Origin: S010-25 sp964441285
Lineage (GTDB): Bacteria > Pseudomonadota > Gammaproteobacteria > SZUA-229
Reading direction: 5' to 3'
Assembly (NCBI GenBank): GCA_964441285.1
Contig: CAYTUK010000005.1
Location: 1 to 64,000 of the forward strand
Length of the DNA stretch: 64,000 nt
In this document: piece after piece, positions 53,562 to 63,004 of the stretch
Position numbering within the stretch: the first letter of the stretch is position 1
How the letters are laid out: each line of letters starts with the position of its first letter
The notes under the pieces: generated by a model
Database searches by the model: none
Told to the model about the DNA's origin: nothing
The model's input: the letters and a program-made list of their open reading frames with translations, nothing else
Made by a program: the position numbers and the translations under genes

Positions 53562-54611
53562 ATGTTTATGAATCGTTTCCGGGGACTATTTTCCAACGAT
53601 TTATCAATAGACCTTGGTACTGCCAATACATTGATATACGCCCGCGGTCGAGGCATTGTCCTTGACGAACCTTCTGTTGTCGCAATACGACAGGACAGAG
53701 GCCCAGGCGGCCCCAAAACTATTGAAGCTTACGGCAAACATGCCAAAGGTATGTTGGGGCGTACGCCGCAAAATATTACCGCCATACGCCCGATGCGTGA
53801 CGGCGTCATCGCTGACTTTAATATTACTGAAAAAATGTTACAGCATTTCATTCGTTCAGTTCACGAAAGTAAAATACTGCGTCCCAGCCCGCGTGTACTA
53901 ATCTGTGTTCCCTGTGGGGCAACCCAGGTTGAACGGCGTGCAATTCGCGAATCTGCTGCCGGTGCTGGTGCCCGTAAAGTGTATTTAATTGACGAGCCTA
54001 TGGCCGCCGCAGTGGGCGCTGATATGCCGGTAGACGAACCCAAAGGTTCGATGGTCCTGGACATAGGTGGTGGCACCTCTGAAGTCGCCGTTATTTCCTT
54101 AAATGGTATCGTCTATTCTGCCTCAATTCGTGTTGGTGGCGACAAGTTTGATGAAGCCATCACTAATTATGTGCGCCGCAACTATGGTATTTTGATTGGT
54201 GAAGCAACCGCAGAAAAGATCAAACACGAAATTGGCACTGCTTACCCTGGCAAAGATTTACTCGAAATTGAAGTAAAAGGCCGTAACCTGTCTGAAGGTA
54301 TTCCACGCAGCTTCTCACTCAACAGTAATGAAATCCTCGAAGCACTACAGGAGCCTCTGCATGGCATTGTCAGTGCGGTAAAAACAGCGCTGGAACAAAC
54401 ACCACCTGAACTGGGTGCAGATGTTGCCGAACGCGGTATTGTTTTAACCGGTGGTGGAGCCCTGCTACGTGACCTTGACCGATTAATTATGGAAGAAACC
54501 GGCCTGCCTGTTGTACTGGCTGAAGACCCGCTGACCTGTGTTGCCCGTGGTGGCGGTCGCGTGCTGGAACTGATTGACAAACACGGTGGTGACTTTCTCG
54601 CCGTTGAATAA
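53562..54611 (+). CDS. mreB: Rod-shape determining actin homologue MreB
   Basis: Cytoskeletal ATPase guiding lateral wall synthesis, 349 aa (E. coli 347). FRGLFSNDLSIDLGTANTLIY, phosphate-binding VLDIGGGTSEVAVISL, and ADVAERGIVLTGGGALLRDLD. An N-terminal amphipathic stretch (MFMNRFRGLF) can bind membrane. First gene of mreBCD; together with bactofilin and LptFG it indicates a rod-shaped, diderm cell. Confidence 0.97.
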   Translation: MFMNRFRGLFSNDLSIDLGTANTLIYARGRGIVLDEPSVVAIRQDRGPGGPKTIEAYGKHAKGMLGRTPQNITAIRPMRDGVIADFNITEKMLQHFIRSVHESKILRPSPRVLICVPCGATQVERRAIRESAAGAGARKVYLIDEPMAAAVGADMPVDEPKGSMVLDIGGGTSEVAVISLNGIVYSASIRVGGDKFDEAITNYVRRNYGILIGEATAEKIKHEIGTAYPGKDLLEIEVKGRNLSEGIPRSFSLNSNEILEALQEPLHGIVSAVKTALEQTPPELGADVAERGIVLTGGGALLRDLDRLIMEETGLPVVLAEDPLTCVARGGGRVLELIDKHGGDFLAVE

Positions 54612-54679
54612 TACGAAAACAGACTATTACCGTCTTACTTCTACTTAATCTTTGTGTCAGCTTGAAATAGTTAGCCACT

Positions 54680-55615
54680 ATGCAAACAATTTTTAGCCAG
54701 GGGCCCTCCGCAACAGCCCGCATGATCATCCTTGTCATCGCTTCAATTACACTGATGACAGTTGACCACCGCTGGAACCAGCTTGAAGTGGTTCGTGGCG
54801 CATTATCGACACTGTTATACCCATTACAGTATGCCATCGATATGCCCATACGTTTCTACTACTGGGGTGATGAAGTTTTCAGCAGCCGCCAGGCATTACT
54901 AAAAAGAAATCGTAAATACCAGATGCGCCATCTGAAAAACCAGGTGCGGTTACAGAAACTTGATATTCTGGAAAAAGAAAACGCGCGCCTGCGTAAACTA
55001 TTGAGTGCAACCCCTAAAACGACTGAACACCTGTTAATTGCAGAAATTATTGGCGTTGATGTTGACCCCTACCGTCAACTAATCATTCTAAATAAGAATA
55101 GCAGTCAGGGTGTTTATGTTGGCCAGCCCATTATCGACGCACAAGGAGTCATGGGACAAGTTATTCACGTTGGGCCACTTTCATCCACGGCGATACTCAT
55201 CACTGATGCCAGCTACGCAATACCTGTTCAGGTTGATCGTAATGGTCTTAGAGCTATTGCCTACGGCACTGGAAACATCAATGAACTCGACCTGAAAAAT
55301 CTTCCACACAATGTCGATATACAACCCGGCGACACACTTACAACATCAGGGCTGGGTGGTCGCTTCCCGCCCAATTATCCTGTCGCCAAAGTTACTTCGG
55401 TTAAACGAAACACGGGGGAACGCTTTGCCCGCGTTACAGCAAAACCGCTGGCACTGCTTGATAAAACCCGTGAAGTATTATTGCTGTGGAAAAATCAACC
55501 TAGACCACCTGCTATCACCAGCAAAAAAAATAGACAAACAGCACAGAAAAATAGCATTGCTCATATAAAAAATAGTCACCGCAGAAGCAACAGCAAACGA
55601 GGACGACAGCAGTGA
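54680..55615 (+). CDS. mreC: Rod-shape determining protein MreC
   Basis: Bitopic scaffold that activates the RodA-PBP2 elongasome, 311 aa. N-terminal membrane helix (about 13-31), coiled coil (about 72-120, KYQMRHLKNQVRLQKLDILE), two-beta-barrel MreC domain with IGVDVDPYRQLIILNKNSSQ, and DTLTTSGLGGRFPPNYPVAKV. A long basic, disordered tail (about 275-311) follows. mreD overlaps its stop by four bases. Confidence 0.95.
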   Translation: MQTIFSQGPSATARMIILVIASITLMTVDHRWNQLEVVRGALSTLLYPLQYAIDMPIRFYYWGDEVFSSRQALLKRNRKYQMRHLKNQVRLQKLDILEKENARLRKLLSATPKTTEHLLIAEIIGVDVDPYRQLIILNKNSSQGVYVGQPIIDAQGVMGQVIHVGPLSSTAILITDASYAIPVQVDRNGLRAIAYGTGNINELDLKNLPHNVDIQPGDTLTTSGLGGRFPPNYPVAKVTSVKRNTGERFARVTAKPLALLDKTREVLLLWKNQPRPPAITSKKNRQTAQKNSIAHIKNSHRRSNSKRGRQQ

Positions 55616-56100
55616 ATAAAAATCTGCGCATCGGGCTTATCACTGTCACTGCCGCTTTTATACTATCAATGATACCGCTACCCGACTGGGCGGTGAAATT
55701 TCGTCCCGACTGGGTAACGCTGGTAATCATTTACTGGGCAATGACAGTCCCCTCCAGAATCGGAGTTATTATGGCATGGTGCATTGGTCTTATGCTGGAT
55801 GTCAGCCACGGCACCCTGCTCGGGCAACAAGCACTAGGACTGGTAATTGTTATTTATGTTATTCATATGCAATACCAGCGGCTGCGGGTTGCCTCCCTCA
55901 TTCAGCAGGCGATCGTTATTTTTTTTCTGTTACTCATTAAACAGTTACTCATACTCTGGGTAGATGGGATGCTGGGTTACGCGCCGCATACGTGGTTATA
56001 TTTTATGCCTACGTTAACCAGCACTTTATTATGGCCGTGGCTTTACCCTATCCTCCATGATCTGCATCATAAATTTGGCCGATTAACCGCTTATTCCTGA
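55612..56100 (+). CDS. mreD: Rod-shape determining protein MreD
   Basis: Integral membrane partner of MreC, 162 aa, with about five hydrophobic helices. The pattern LPDWAVKFRPDWVTLVIIYW and GLMLDVSHGTLLGQQALGL is family-typical. Overlaps mreC by four bases (ATGA), showing translational coupling. Confidence 0.93.
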   Translation: MNKNLRIGLITVTAAFILSMIPLPDWAVKFRPDWVTLVIIYWAMTVPSRIGVIMAWCIGLMLDVSHGTLLGQQALGLVIVIYVIHMQYQRLRVASLIQQAIVIFFLLLIKQLLILWVDGMLGYAPHTWLYFMPTLTSTLLWPWLYPILHDLHHKFGRLTAYS

Positions 56101-56280
56101 CAAAGAAATAACTTTTAACGACTTACTGTCCCCGCATAAACTGACATATATCAATACGTTTTTAGCCATAGCTGATATATTAATCTGGATGGGGTGTAAC
56201 CAACGCTCAAAAGGGTATTTTAACGACCCCATTTGGTTCACTTGCAATCAGCATCTAAAAAGCCTAATATACTCTTATTA

Positions 56281-56301
56281 CGAATGAGAACAATTCTCTT
56301 T
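56281..56301. promoter_or_regulatory. Candidate Fur box upstream of feoABC
   Basis: CGAATGAGAACAATTCTCTT contains the inverted repeat GAGAA-CAA-TTCTC and resembles the Fur consensus (AATGAGAAT-type hexamers). It lies 32-52 bases before the feoA start, in position for repression by iron. Confidence 0.5.
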
Positions 56302-56332
56302 AACAAATGGAAGCGCTTGCTTTCTAATTATT

Positions 56333-56578
56333 ATGTCCAATCCGCAACCAACAACTAATTTACTTGCACTACAAAACGGTCACAGTGGGCGCATTGCCGC
56401 AATTGATGGCGACCGCCAGATGGTGCGCCGCATGCTTGCACTCGGTTTACGTGTTGGCGCTGTTATCCATATGCTTAATCATCGTGGTAAAGGCGTTGTT
56501 ATTCAAAATGCAGGCACACGCGTTGCACTCGGCTCAGTAGTTGCCGAAAAATTACACATCGAACCGCTCGAACAGTAG
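56333..56578 (+). CDS. feoA: Ferrous iron transport protein A
   Basis: Small SH3-like cytosolic protein (81 aa) that assists FeoB. Conserved segments: GRIAAIDGDRQMVRRMLALGL, RVGAVIHMLNHRGKG and VVIQNAGTRVALGSVVAEKL. First gene of feoA-feoB-feoC, 20 bp ahead of feoB. Confidence 0.92.
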   Translation: MSNPQPTTNLLALQNGHSGRIAAIDGDRQMVRRMLALGLRVGAVIHMLNHRGKGVVIQNAGTRVALGSVVAEKLHIEPLEQ

Positions 56579-56597
56579 TGAAACAGCAGGATTAATC

Positions 56598-58988
56598 ATG
56601 GGTTGCTGCGCCAGTTCAAATAAAGCCAACGTCAGTAAAATAAGTCCTTCAGGAATAGGCTCACTGACCATCGCCATCGCCGGTAATCCAAATTGTGGCA
56701 AATCAGCGCTGTTTAATGCCTTTACCGGCATTCGCCAGAAAACCGGTAACTGGCCCGGTGTTACCGTTGACCGTAAACAAGGTTTTTTTGAACTTCAGGG
56801 ACACACTGTCACCGTTTACGACCTGCCGGGTATTTATTCGCTCGATGCCAGCTCTATTGATGAAAAAATCACGCGTGATTATTTACTGTCTCACGATGCT
56901 AACCTGATTATCAATGTCGCCGATGCGTCTAATCTCGAACGTAATCTTTACCTGACTGCACAGTTACTCGAAATGAGCGTCCCCATTGTGCTGGCGTTAA
57001 ATATGATGGATGTAGCACACAAACGCGGCATTCATATCGATATAAATAAACTGTCGCAAGAACTGGGCTGTCCAGTTGTATCCATTATTGCCGTTAATGG
57101 CAAGGGTATCGACAACTTAAAACAGGAAATTCTCGCTGTTGCTTCGGGTGAGCACAGTGGTGGTTTTCGTCTCGCTCATGATGAAGTTGTCGAGCAGGCG
57201 ATTACCGCGATTATCCCCGAGTTGCAACGCTGTCGCCATGCTTCGAACAGTAACTTACACTGGCTGGCATTAAAATTACTGGAAAGTGATACCTATACAT
57301 CCAGCCAGTGCGACGATACTCTTCTCGCCGAAGTAAAAGAATGGCAAAGCGTAATTGAAGAGCGTGCGGGAGAAGACGCAGACATTCATATTGCCGACAG
57401 CCGCTTTACTCACGCGCATACACTGGCGAAAGCCGTTATTACCGAGAAAGGCAAGGCCGGAAAAACCGTTACTGACAGAATCGATCGCGTTGTTTTAAGC
57501 CGGATTTTTGGCATTCCATTCTTCTTGCTGGTGATGTATTTAATGTTTATGTTCACCATTAATATTGGTGGCGCTTTTATTGATTTCTTTGATGGTATTT
57601 CAAAAACTATTTTTGTTGAAGGATTCTCTACAGTTTTAAGCCAGATAGGTACACCGGATTTACTCCGAGTAATTCTGGCTAATGGCATCGGCGGCGGGAT
57701 TGAAATTGTCGCCACCTTTATCCCCATTATTGGTGCGCTGTATTTATTTCTTTCTGCGATTGAAGACAGTGGTTACATGGCCCGCGCCGCATTCGTGATG
57801 GACCGATTTATGCGTAGCATTGGTCTGCCGGGAAAAGCCTTTGTTCCCTTAATTGTTGGTTTTGGCTGTAACGTGCCTGCGGTAATGGCAACACGTACAC
57901 TGGAAAATGAACGTGAACGCAAACTCACTATTCTGATGAACCCGTTTATGTCCTGTGGCGCAAGGCTGCCTGTTTACGCCCTGTTCGTTGCTGCTTTTTT
58001 CCCCAGCAACGGTCAGAACCTGGTGTTTGCCCTGTACTTTATCGGTATTACCGTTGCGGTATTAACCGGTTTGTTGATGAAAAGAACCATCCTTTCAGGC
58101 GACAGCACTGGCTTCATGATGGAATTGCCCCCTTATCACCTGCCAACTGTCAAAGGCATTTTGCTACGCACCTGGGATAGAGTCCGGCTGTTTATCAAGG
58201 AGGCTGGTCAGGTTATTATTGTCATGGTGCTGGTCATCAATGTACTCAGCGCTATTGGTACCAACGGCTCAATCAATAATGGCCAGACCGACAAGTCCGT
58301 CCTCGCCGCTATCAGCAAAGCCGTAACACCCGCCTTTGCGCCGATGGGAATAAAACAGGACAACTGGCCCGCAGTGCTGGGCATTATTTCAGGTGTACTG
58401 GCAAAAGAGGTGGTTGTAGGCACGCTTGACACGCTGTATACACAGCTTGCAAAAGAAGACTCTGGCGGCCGTGTTGCCACTAAAAAATCCTTTGAATTCT
58501 GGCCATCTATTGACCGAGCTTTCGCCACCATACCAAAGAATCTTCGCGGTGTTATTAAAACACTGGATGACCCGCTAAAGATGAGTGTCGGCGATATACG
58601 CTCAACCAAAGTTGCCGCCAGCGAACAAAATGTGAGTAATGCCACATTCGGTGCCATGCTGAAGCGTTTTGATGGCCAGGCGGGTGCCTTTGCCTATCTG
58701 TTGTTTGTACTGCTCTATTTTCCCTGTGCCGCAACCATTGGCGCGATTCGCCGTGAAGCCGGTACCCCGTGGGCGCTATTTGTTGCCGCCTGGACAACCT
58801 CCGTCGCCTACGTCACAGCCAGTAGTTTTTATCAGGTCAGTACGTTTTCACAACACCCGGTATTTTCCACTTACTGGTTAGGTGGTGTAGTGCTGTTACT
58901 GCTGGCTTTCATTTTTGGTTTGCGGCGGTGGGCACATAAAGAAACCCGAAAAGAAGACGCACAGACGACGGCCGAAGCAAGGGTATAA
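56598..58988 (+). CDS. feoB: Ferrous iron transporter FeoB
   Basis: GTP-driven Fe2+ permease, 796 aa. From ATG 56598, which has AGGA seven bases upstream. Order: short Cys-containing tail (MGCCASSNK), G domain with GNPNCGKSALFNAFTG, DLPGIYSLD and NMMD, helical GDI-like region, then two Gate repeats of the membrane domain with GFGCNVPAVMATRTLENERE and PFMSCGARLPVYALF. An insertion of about 60 residues around 610-690 is rich in K/S. The paired cysteines at 3-4 are not a standard feature. Confidence 0.96.
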   Translation: MGCCASSNKANVSKISPSGIGSLTIAIAGNPNCGKSALFNAFTGIRQKTGNWPGVTVDRKQGFFELQGHTVTVYDLPGIYSLDASSIDEKITRDYLLSHDANLIINVADASNLERNLYLTAQLLEMSVPIVLALNMMDVAHKRGIHIDINKLSQELGCPVVSIIAVNGKGIDNLKQEILAVASGEHSGGFRLAHDEVVEQAITAIIPELQRCRHASNSNLHWLALKLLESDTYTSSQCDDTLLAEVKEWQSVIEERAGEDADIHIADSRFTHAHTLAKAVITEKGKAGKTVTDRIDRVVLSRIFGIPFFLLVMYLMFMFTINIGGAFIDFFDGISKTIFVEGFSTVLSQIGTPDLLRVILANGIGGGIEIVATFIPIIGALYLFLSAIEDSGYMARAAFVMDRFMRSIGLPGKAFVPLIVGFGCNVPAVMATRTLENERERKLTILMNPFMSCGARLPVYALFVAAFFPSNGQNLVFALYFIGITVAVLTGLLMKRTILSGDSTGFMMELPPYHLPTVKGILLRTWDRVRLFIKEAGQVIIVMVLVINVLSAIGTNGSINNGQTDKSVLAAISKAVTPAFAPMGIKQDNWPAVLGIISGVLAKEVVVGTLDTLYTQLAKEDSGGRVATKKSFEFWPSIDRAFATIPKNLRGVIKTLDDPLKMSVGDIRSTKVAASEQNVSNATFGAMLKRFDGQAGAFAYLLFVLLYFPCAATIGAIRREAGTPWALFVAAWTTSVAYVTASSFYQVSTFSQHPVFSTYWLGGVVLLLLAFIFGLRRWAHKETRKEDAQTTAEARV

Positions 58989-58992
58989 CACC

Positions 58993-59274
58993 ATGATTCT
59001 GGCTGACATTCGATACTATCTAAAACAACGCGGACACTGCACACTCAGTGATGTTGCCCTGCATTTTGATACCGATGCCAACGCTGTTCGCGGCATGCTG
59101 GATGTCTGGATACAGAAAGGCAAGGTGGAAAAGCGCTCGGCAACCGCATCCTGTGGTACCAGCTGTCAGTCCTGTGACCCGGCGAGCACTGAACTGTACT
59201 TCTGGCTGGAACCGGCAGGTCCAGCAGAAAAAATCGTTAAAGTCCCGTTACCCAAGCATTGCAGCCATCAGTAA
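58993..59274 (+). CDS. feoC: FeoC family [Fe-S] transcriptional/assembly factor
   Basis: A 93-aa winged-helix protein partnering FeoB. N-terminal MILADIRYYLKQRGHCTLSDVAL, recognition wing, then a cysteine cluster CGTSCQSCDP typical of the labile Fe-S site of FeoC. Begins four bases after the feoB stop and ends one base before the convergent rep stop codon. Confidence 0.88.
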   Translation: MILADIRYYLKQRGHCTLSDVALHFDTDANAVRGMLDVWIQKGKVEKRSATASCGTSCQSCDPASTELYFWLEPAGPAEKIVKVPLPKHCSHQ

Positions 59275-59275
59275 C

Positions 59276-61309
59276 TTAACCAAGCAATGCTTTTAACCCG
59301 TCAAGATGCGCTCTGCCTTTATCTTTAGTACTCTTTTCTTTTGCTCCTTTGCCACCCTGCCATTCAATTTCATCTTCTGGTAATTCTTCTAAAAAACGGC
59401 TGGGCTCACAGAGCGTTTTTTCACCATAACGTTTGCGTACACGCGCCATCGTCATGGTTAAACTTTTCTCTGCGCGGGTAATTCCAACGTAGGCGAGACG
59501 GCGCTCTTCTTCAACATTATCTTCCGCAATACTGACCGCATGCGGCAATAACTCTTCTTCAAAACCAACCAGGAATACATGTGGAAATTCCAGACCTTTT
59601 GCCGCATGTAACGTCATTAGCTGCACCGCATCCTGATCTGACTCATTTTCATTGCGCTGCAATATATCCATCAATGACAGTTGTGCCATTAGTTCTGCCA
59701 CCCCTGCCTCAGCATCTTTTTTCTGCATCCGCTGTAACCATTCAAGCAGATCCATCACATTTTTCCAGCGCCGCTCGGCGGTTTCTTCATCTTTACTTTG
59801 CTCACGTAACCAATGTTCGTAATGCAGGTCATCCAGCAATTGTTGCGTAATAACCGTTGCTGATTCATTTTCAGCCCGATAAGCAAGACGCAATAACCAG
59901 TCGCTAAATAAATTCAGATTTTTATAAGCAGCGACGGAAACGTTACTCTCAAGCCCGACTTCGCTACAGGCGGTCAACATGCTCACTTCACGCCTGGTCG
60001 CGTATTTACCGAGCTTTTCCAGCGTAGCTGCACCAATACTTCTGCGTGGTGTGTTAATTACACGCAAAAATGCAGCATCATCATCCGGGTTAGCTAACAG
60101 ACGCAGGTAAGCAACAATGTCCTTGATTTCGGTACGTTCAAAAAATGAAATGCCCCCGCTGACCACATAAGGTATATGCATAGCACGAAGATAACGCTCA
60201 AACACGCGGGCCTGAAAGTTACCCCGATACAAAATCGCATAATGCTTAAATTTTGTCTGGCATTGAACTCGATGCGACTGTATTTCCACGCAAACTCGCT
60301 CAGCTTCATCTTCTTCGCTGTTGCACTGAATTATTCGAGCTGCATCACCCATACCCAGCTCACTCCACAGACGTTTTTCATAGACATGTGGATTGTTCTG
60401 GATAAGACTATTAGCGAGTTTAAGGATGCGCGCACTGGAGCGATAATTCTGTTCCAGTTTAATCAGCTTCATGCGCGGAAAATCTTTTGCCAGTTGCACC
60501 AGATTTTCTGGCTGCGCCCCACGCCAGGCATAAATTGACTGATCATCGTCGCCCACCGCAGTTAGACAATGACGCGCACTCGCCAGCAGCTTGACTAATT
60601 CATACTGCATGGCATTGGTATCCTGATATTCATCCACCAACAGATAATGAATATTGCTCTGCCATTTCTGCAAAATTTCGGGCTTAATCTTAAACAGATG
60701 CACGGTTTGCAAAATCAGATCATCCAGATCAAAGGCATTGTAGGCATGCAACTGGCGCTGATAGCTGACATAGAGTTTCGCAATCTCCCGCTGCCGGTCA
60801 TCTTCAGCAACTTTAAATGCCTGATCCGGCATTACGCCATTATTTTTCCACTGGCTGATTTGCCCGTGTGCCGATTCCGCTGCGTCCAGTCCACGCTCAC
60901 CGGTGACTTTAAGCAGTTCAGATAACACCGTAATGCAATCGCCATGCGCAAACACTGAAAACCCAGCCTTATAGTCCAGCGCTGTATATTCTTTCTGTAA
61001 AATACCTAATGACAAGCGATGAAAGGTAGAAACCCGTAGGCCACGACTGGCTTTATTCCCCACCAGCTTTTTAATCCGCACCTTCATTTCCTTTGCCGAT
61101 TTATTAGTAAAGGTAACTGCCGCAATACGGTTCGGACTGATGCCGCATTCACCCAGCAAATAGGCAATTTTTTCAGTAATCACTCGGGTTTTACCACTAC
61201 CGGCACCCGCTAGAACCAGCATCGGACCATCAATATAATGAATGGCTTCAAGTTGCTGGGGATTTAGCTGTGGTTTGTTGTGAAACTGATTTTGTTGGGG
61301 TGTATTCAA
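59276..61309 (-). CDS. rep: ATP-dependent DNA helicase Rep
   Basis: Superfamily 1A 3'-5' helicase that clears roadblocks at replication forks, 677 aa (E. coli 673). N-terminal LNPQQLEAIHYIDGPMLVLA then Walker A GAGSGKTRVIT; DEYQDTNAMQYEL (motif II); DDDQSIYAWRGAQPEN (III); QNYRSSARILK (IV); MTLHAAKGLEFPHVFLVG (V); VGITRAEKSL (VI). Lacks the C-terminal Tudor tail of UvrD. Stop codons of rep and feoC are one base apart. Confidence 0.94.
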   Translation of the reverse strand: MNTPQQNQFHNKPQLNPQQLEAIHYIDGPMLVLAGAGSGKTRVITEKIAYLLGECGISPNRIAAVTFTNKSAKEMKVRIKKLVGNKASRGLRVSTFHRLSLGILQKEYTALDYKAGFSVFAHGDCITVLSELLKVTGERGLDAAESAHGQISQWKNNGVMPDQAFKVAEDDRQREIAKLYVSYQRQLHAYNAFDLDDLILQTVHLFKIKPEILQKWQSNIHYLLVDEYQDTNAMQYELVKLLASARHCLTAVGDDDQSIYAWRGAQPENLVQLAKDFPRMKLIKLEQNYRSSARILKLANSLIQNNPHVYEKRLWSELGMGDAARIIQCNSEEDEAERVCVEIQSHRVQCQTKFKHYAILYRGNFQARVFERYLRAMHIPYVVSGGISFFERTEIKDIVAYLRLLANPDDDAAFLRVINTPRRSIGAATLEKLGKYATRREVSMLTACSEVGLESNVSVAAYKNLNLFSDWLLRLAYRAENESATVITQQLLDDLHYEHWLREQSKDEETAERRWKNVMDLLEWLQRMQKKDAEAGVAELMAQLSLMDILQRNENESDQDAVQLMTLHAAKGLEFPHVFLVGFEEELLPHAVSIAEDNVEEERRLAYVGITRAEKSLTMTMARVRKRYGEKTLCEPSRFLEELPEDEIEWQGGKGAKEKSTKDKGRAHLDGLKALLG

Positions 61310-61415
61310 AATGGATGGTTCAAAGTGGCGTTAAACTAACAAACAGGTAGTTTACTGGAAGGTGGTGGAAAATGGATTGTTTTTTGAGTGAATTTTTTCC
61401 AGCTAGAATGATCGA

Positions 61416-61485
61416 GCCATAATAACCGGACTATAATAACTGGACTATAACAACCGAACTATGACAGTCTGACTATAACAGCCTG
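61416..61485 (+). repeat. 14-bp imperfect tandem repeat before ampD
   Basis: Five consecutive 14-base units resembling ACTATAATAACTGG: 61416-61429, 61430-61443, 61444-61457, 61458-61471 and 61472-61485, each with one to four changes; a sixth partial unit follows. The array ends 28 bases before the ampD ATG, in the region where its promoter would be expected. Confidence 0.75.
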
Positions 61486-61512
61486 GCTAACAGCCCTGCT
61501 ACAGTTAATAAT

Positions 61513-62070
61513 ATGAAAATAGATGCCAGTACCGGTCTGCTAACTCCCTGTAGCCAGATACTCTCACCCAATAGAGATCTGCGCCCCAAAAACCAGATCA
61601 TCGACCTTATTGTTATCCACAGTATCAGCCTGCCTCCGGGAAAATATGGCGGCGATGCCATTGAACGTTTCTTTTGTAATCAACTACCCGCTGAAGAGCA
61701 GCCTTATTTTCAGCAAATCCATACACTGAAAGTCTCCGCACATACCCTCATTAAACGCGATGGCAGCATTGTTCAGTTTGTACCCTTTCATGAACGCGCC
61801 TGGCATGCTGGTCGCTCACGCTATCAGGGACGCGAACATTGTAATGATTTCTCTATCGGCATAGAGCTCGAAGGCACCGATACAGAAGCATTCGAAAACA
61901 GCCAGTATACCCAACTGGCGCGGCTGGTGTTAGCACTGGAAGCAACCTATCCGAGCATTGATCGTGGTAGTATTACTGGTCACAGTAATATTGCGCCCGA
62001 TCGAAAAACCGACCCCGGCAGTGGTTTTAACTGGCAGAAAATGAAAAAACTTTTACTCAGAAATACATAA
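61513..62070 (+). CDS. ampD: 1,6-anhydro-N-acetylmuramyl-L-alanine amidase AmpD
   Basis: Cytosolic zinc amidase of peptidoglycan recycling that removes the stem peptide from anhydro-muropeptides and so keeps AmpR-type beta-lactamase induction low. 185 aa (E. coli 183). Zinc ligands in LIVIHSISLPPGKYGG and GHSNIAPDRKTDPG; also LEGTDTEAF. The start is preceded by the 14-bp tandem array. ampE follows 54 bp later. Confidence 0.95.
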   Translation: MKIDASTGLLTPCSQILSPNRDLRPKNQIIDLIVIHSISLPPGKYGGDAIERFFCNQLPAEEQPYFQQIHTLKVSAHTLIKRDGSIVQFVPFHERAWHAGRSRYQGREHCNDFSIGIELEGTDTEAFENSQYTQLARLVLALEATYPSIDRGSITGHSNIAPDRKTDPGSGFNWQKMKKLLLRNT

Positions 62071-62124
62071 AAAACTCGGCATCAATGTTTATAATAAAGT
62101 TAACGATGCACGAACAAAAATAAT

Positions 62125-62967
62125 ATGGCGTTGATTTCAATCATACTTGGCCTGATCCTTGATCGCATGTTCCAACACCTGCATGAACTGCGCGATATGG
62201 TCTGGTTCGAATATTATTCACAAAAAATTTGCCAGTTAACCCGCCACCGGCTACCACCCTTGCAATTTATTTTAATCATCGTACCACCACTGGCCGTCAT
62301 CCTTTTTTTACAAATTTCATTATTCAGCTTCTTTTTTAATCTGCCTTACTTTATCTTTGGCATCATTGTTTTTATCTACTGCCTCGGACCATCCTGTTTA
62401 GCAACGGATATTGATGCCTATCTACACGCGCGTGAAATCGGCGATGATGATGAAGCCTTTCACTATGCCGGAGCAATTACAGAACGCGCCGCATCAACTT
62501 CGCCAGATCAACAAACTCGAGATGTGACTCATGCGATATTGTATGTTGCCAATGAACGTATTTTTTCTGCTATTTTCTGGTTTGTTATTCTTGGCCCTTT
62601 TGGCGCACTGCTGTATCGACTTACCTCCCAGATAAGTAAACAGATTGAACATACCGAACTGGCCGATTTTGCCGAGTATGTCCAGGCTATTATGGCTTTT
62701 ATTCCAACGCATATGCTGGCTGCCGGTTACGCTTTCACCGGCAATTTTGATGCTGCTTTCCACGCTTATAAAGACCGCTTAAGGTCACCCGACATATCCA
62801 ACAGTAACTATGATGTGCTGGTTTCAACCGGTACTGGTGCCATGAAAAACATGCAAATGGAGGATGAAATTGCTGGTATCCATGCAGCACAGGCGCTAGT
62901 AATGCGATCAGTCATGGTATGGATAGCCGTGCTGGCTATTTTGACATTGGGCGGCTGGTTAAAATAG
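62125..62967 (+). CDS. ampE: AmpE-like regulatory membrane protein
   Basis: A 280-aa inner-membrane protein with about four hydrophobic segments (3-12, 53-90, 148-163, 262-278) and the conserved internal pattern ALISIILGLILDRMF at the start. AmpE always follows ampD in the ampDE operon and is proposed to act in envelope or beta-lactam sensing; its biochemical role is unsettled. Confidence 0.85.
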   Translation: MALISIILGLILDRMFQHLHELRDMVWFEYYSQKICQLTRHRLPPLQFILIIVPPLAVILFLQISLFSFFFNLPYFIFGIIVFIYCLGPSCLATDIDAYLHAREIGDDDEAFHYAGAITERAASTSPDQQTRDVTHAILYVANERIFSAIFWFVILGPFGALLYRLTSQISKQIEHTELADFAEYVQAIMAFIPTHMLAAGYAFTGNFDAAFHAYKDRLRSPDISNSNYDVLVSTGTGAMKNMQMEDEIAGIHAAQALVMRSVMVWIAVLAILTLGGWLK

Positions 62968-63004
62968 GCCGATACAAAAACTGGCGATAATAGACAACTC
63001 AATA

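Noticed and set aside
58208..58657. 149-aa open frame on the minus strand
   Set aside because: Lies entirely antisense to feoB with no homology signal or ribosome binding site.
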